Shown: piece after piece, positions 32,200-32,426 of the stretch
Numbering within the stretch: the stretch's first letter is position 1
Layout: each line of letters starts with the position of its first letter
Assembly: GCA_029747585.1 (NCBI GenBank)
Contig: JAPEVF010000518.1
Location: forward strand, 1-32,426
Direction of reading: 5' to 3'
Length of the DNA: 32,426 nt
Source of the DNA: Pleurotus djamor
Taxonomy: Eukaryota > Basidiomycota > Agaricomycetes > Agaricales > Pleurotaceae
Position numbers and translations under genes: made by a program
Notes under the pieces: generated by a model
The model's database searches: none
Seen by the model: the letters and a program-made list of their open reading frames with translations, nothing else
Told to the model about the DNA's origin: nothing

Positions 32200-32426
32200 A
32201 CAAGGCAACCCCAGGTAGTCACAGACAGAAAGCAACAGCAGCTGCAGCAGTAACAGCTGTAACACTACCAGTAACACTTACAACTTTATTTGTTGAAAAT
32301 CCAAACGGGTTCAGAAATTTTTTATATCAATGGATTGAATATCAAAAACAGGTAGAGTACCTAAAGAGGTTCCTAATAATTTAACAGTTGATGAACTTGG
32401 AAAAAAAATTCAAGATAAAATTACTG
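32200..32426 (+). CDS. AT-rich open frame of unknown, probably foreign, origin, running off the edge
   Basis: From about 32200 the base content changes sharply and codons end almost only in A or T (runs of GCA, ACA, GTA, TTA, AAT). The frame reads ATAAAAVTAVTLPVTLTTLF, then VENPNGFRNFLYQWIEYQK, and stops at 32384. From about 32350 a second frame carries on in the same style (RVPKEVPNNLTVDELGKKIQ) to the window end. One missing base in the A run at about 32345-32349 would explain the switch. The hydrophobic Ala/Val/Thr segment could be a membrane helix. Codon use resembles fungal mitochondrial or mitochondrial-plasmid genes more than the nuclear genes here. The family is not recognised and the start is not known. 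Confidence 0.4.

Noticed and set aside
32326..32426. Frame starting ATGGATTGA read with a mitochondrial code (TGA as Trp)
   Set aside because: A single homopolymer error joins the two AT-rich frames more simply. The mitochondrial reading cannot be tested on so short a piece.
1..32426. tRNA, rRNA or CRISPR arrays
   Set aside because: None was recognised on reading both strands. Small RNAs cannot be excluded without a covariance search.

Overview
The window is nuclear DNA of a basidiomycete fungus, most likely an Agaricomycete. The evidence is densely packed genes split by many 45-65 bp GT...AG introns, exons as short as 12 bp, and families typical of these fungi: a DUF6534-type seven-transmembrane protein, a DUF2235-WD40 fusion, a serine carboxypeptidase, MED21 and RTF2. 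The species cannot be named from the sequence. Eight isolated N bases, mostly beside homopolymers, mark places where base counts are unsure.

Layout from left to right. (1) 22-4468, minus: a broken and 3'-truncated copy of a large Rhs/Tc-toxin-like gene. (2) 5370-8368, minus: an 11-exon cullin of the CUL4 type, head to head with (3) 8580-9815, plus: an ADAL-type adenosine/N6-methyl-AMP deaminase. (4) 9753-10041, minus: a candidate small two-exon gene overlapping the 3' end of the deaminase. (5) 10349-12403, plus: a 16-exon seven-transmembrane protein. (6) 12571-13254, minus: MED21, head to head with (7) 13492-14532, plus: RTF2. (8) 14.5-16.4 kb: mostly non-coding, with weak gene remnants. (9) 16394-19697, minus: a 12-exon DUF2235 hydrolase fused to WD40 repeats. 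(10) 20537-21390, plus: a decayed partial duplicate of RTF2. (11) 21616-23641, plus: a secreted serine carboxypeptidase. (12) 23707-30256, minus: the full-length Rhs/Tc-like gene, nine exons and about 2,040 codons. (13) 31246-31865, minus: an unknown multi-exon gene, probably partial. (14) From about 32.2 kb the DNA becomes AT-rich with A/T-ending codons and looks foreign to the rest of the window.

The cullin, deaminase, MED21 and RTF2 are housekeeping genes for protein turnover, nucleotide clean-up, transcription and replication/splicing. The accessory layer is the more interesting part. It holds two copies of a bacterial-type polymorphic-toxin scaffold that carries fungal introns, and a DUF2235 (Tle1-like lipase fold) enzyme joined to a WD40 sensor-like domain. 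Two separate duplications (Rhs and RTF2), each with its copies in direct orientation, show that this region has been rearranged by DNA-level duplication followed by decay of one copy. The exon models were assembled by hand from splice signals and checked for phase. For the cullin, deaminase, MED21, RTF2, 7TM, DUF2235-WD40 and carboxypeptidase genes every junction keeps frame. The large Rhs gene keeps frame only if the single N in its first exon is not counted.
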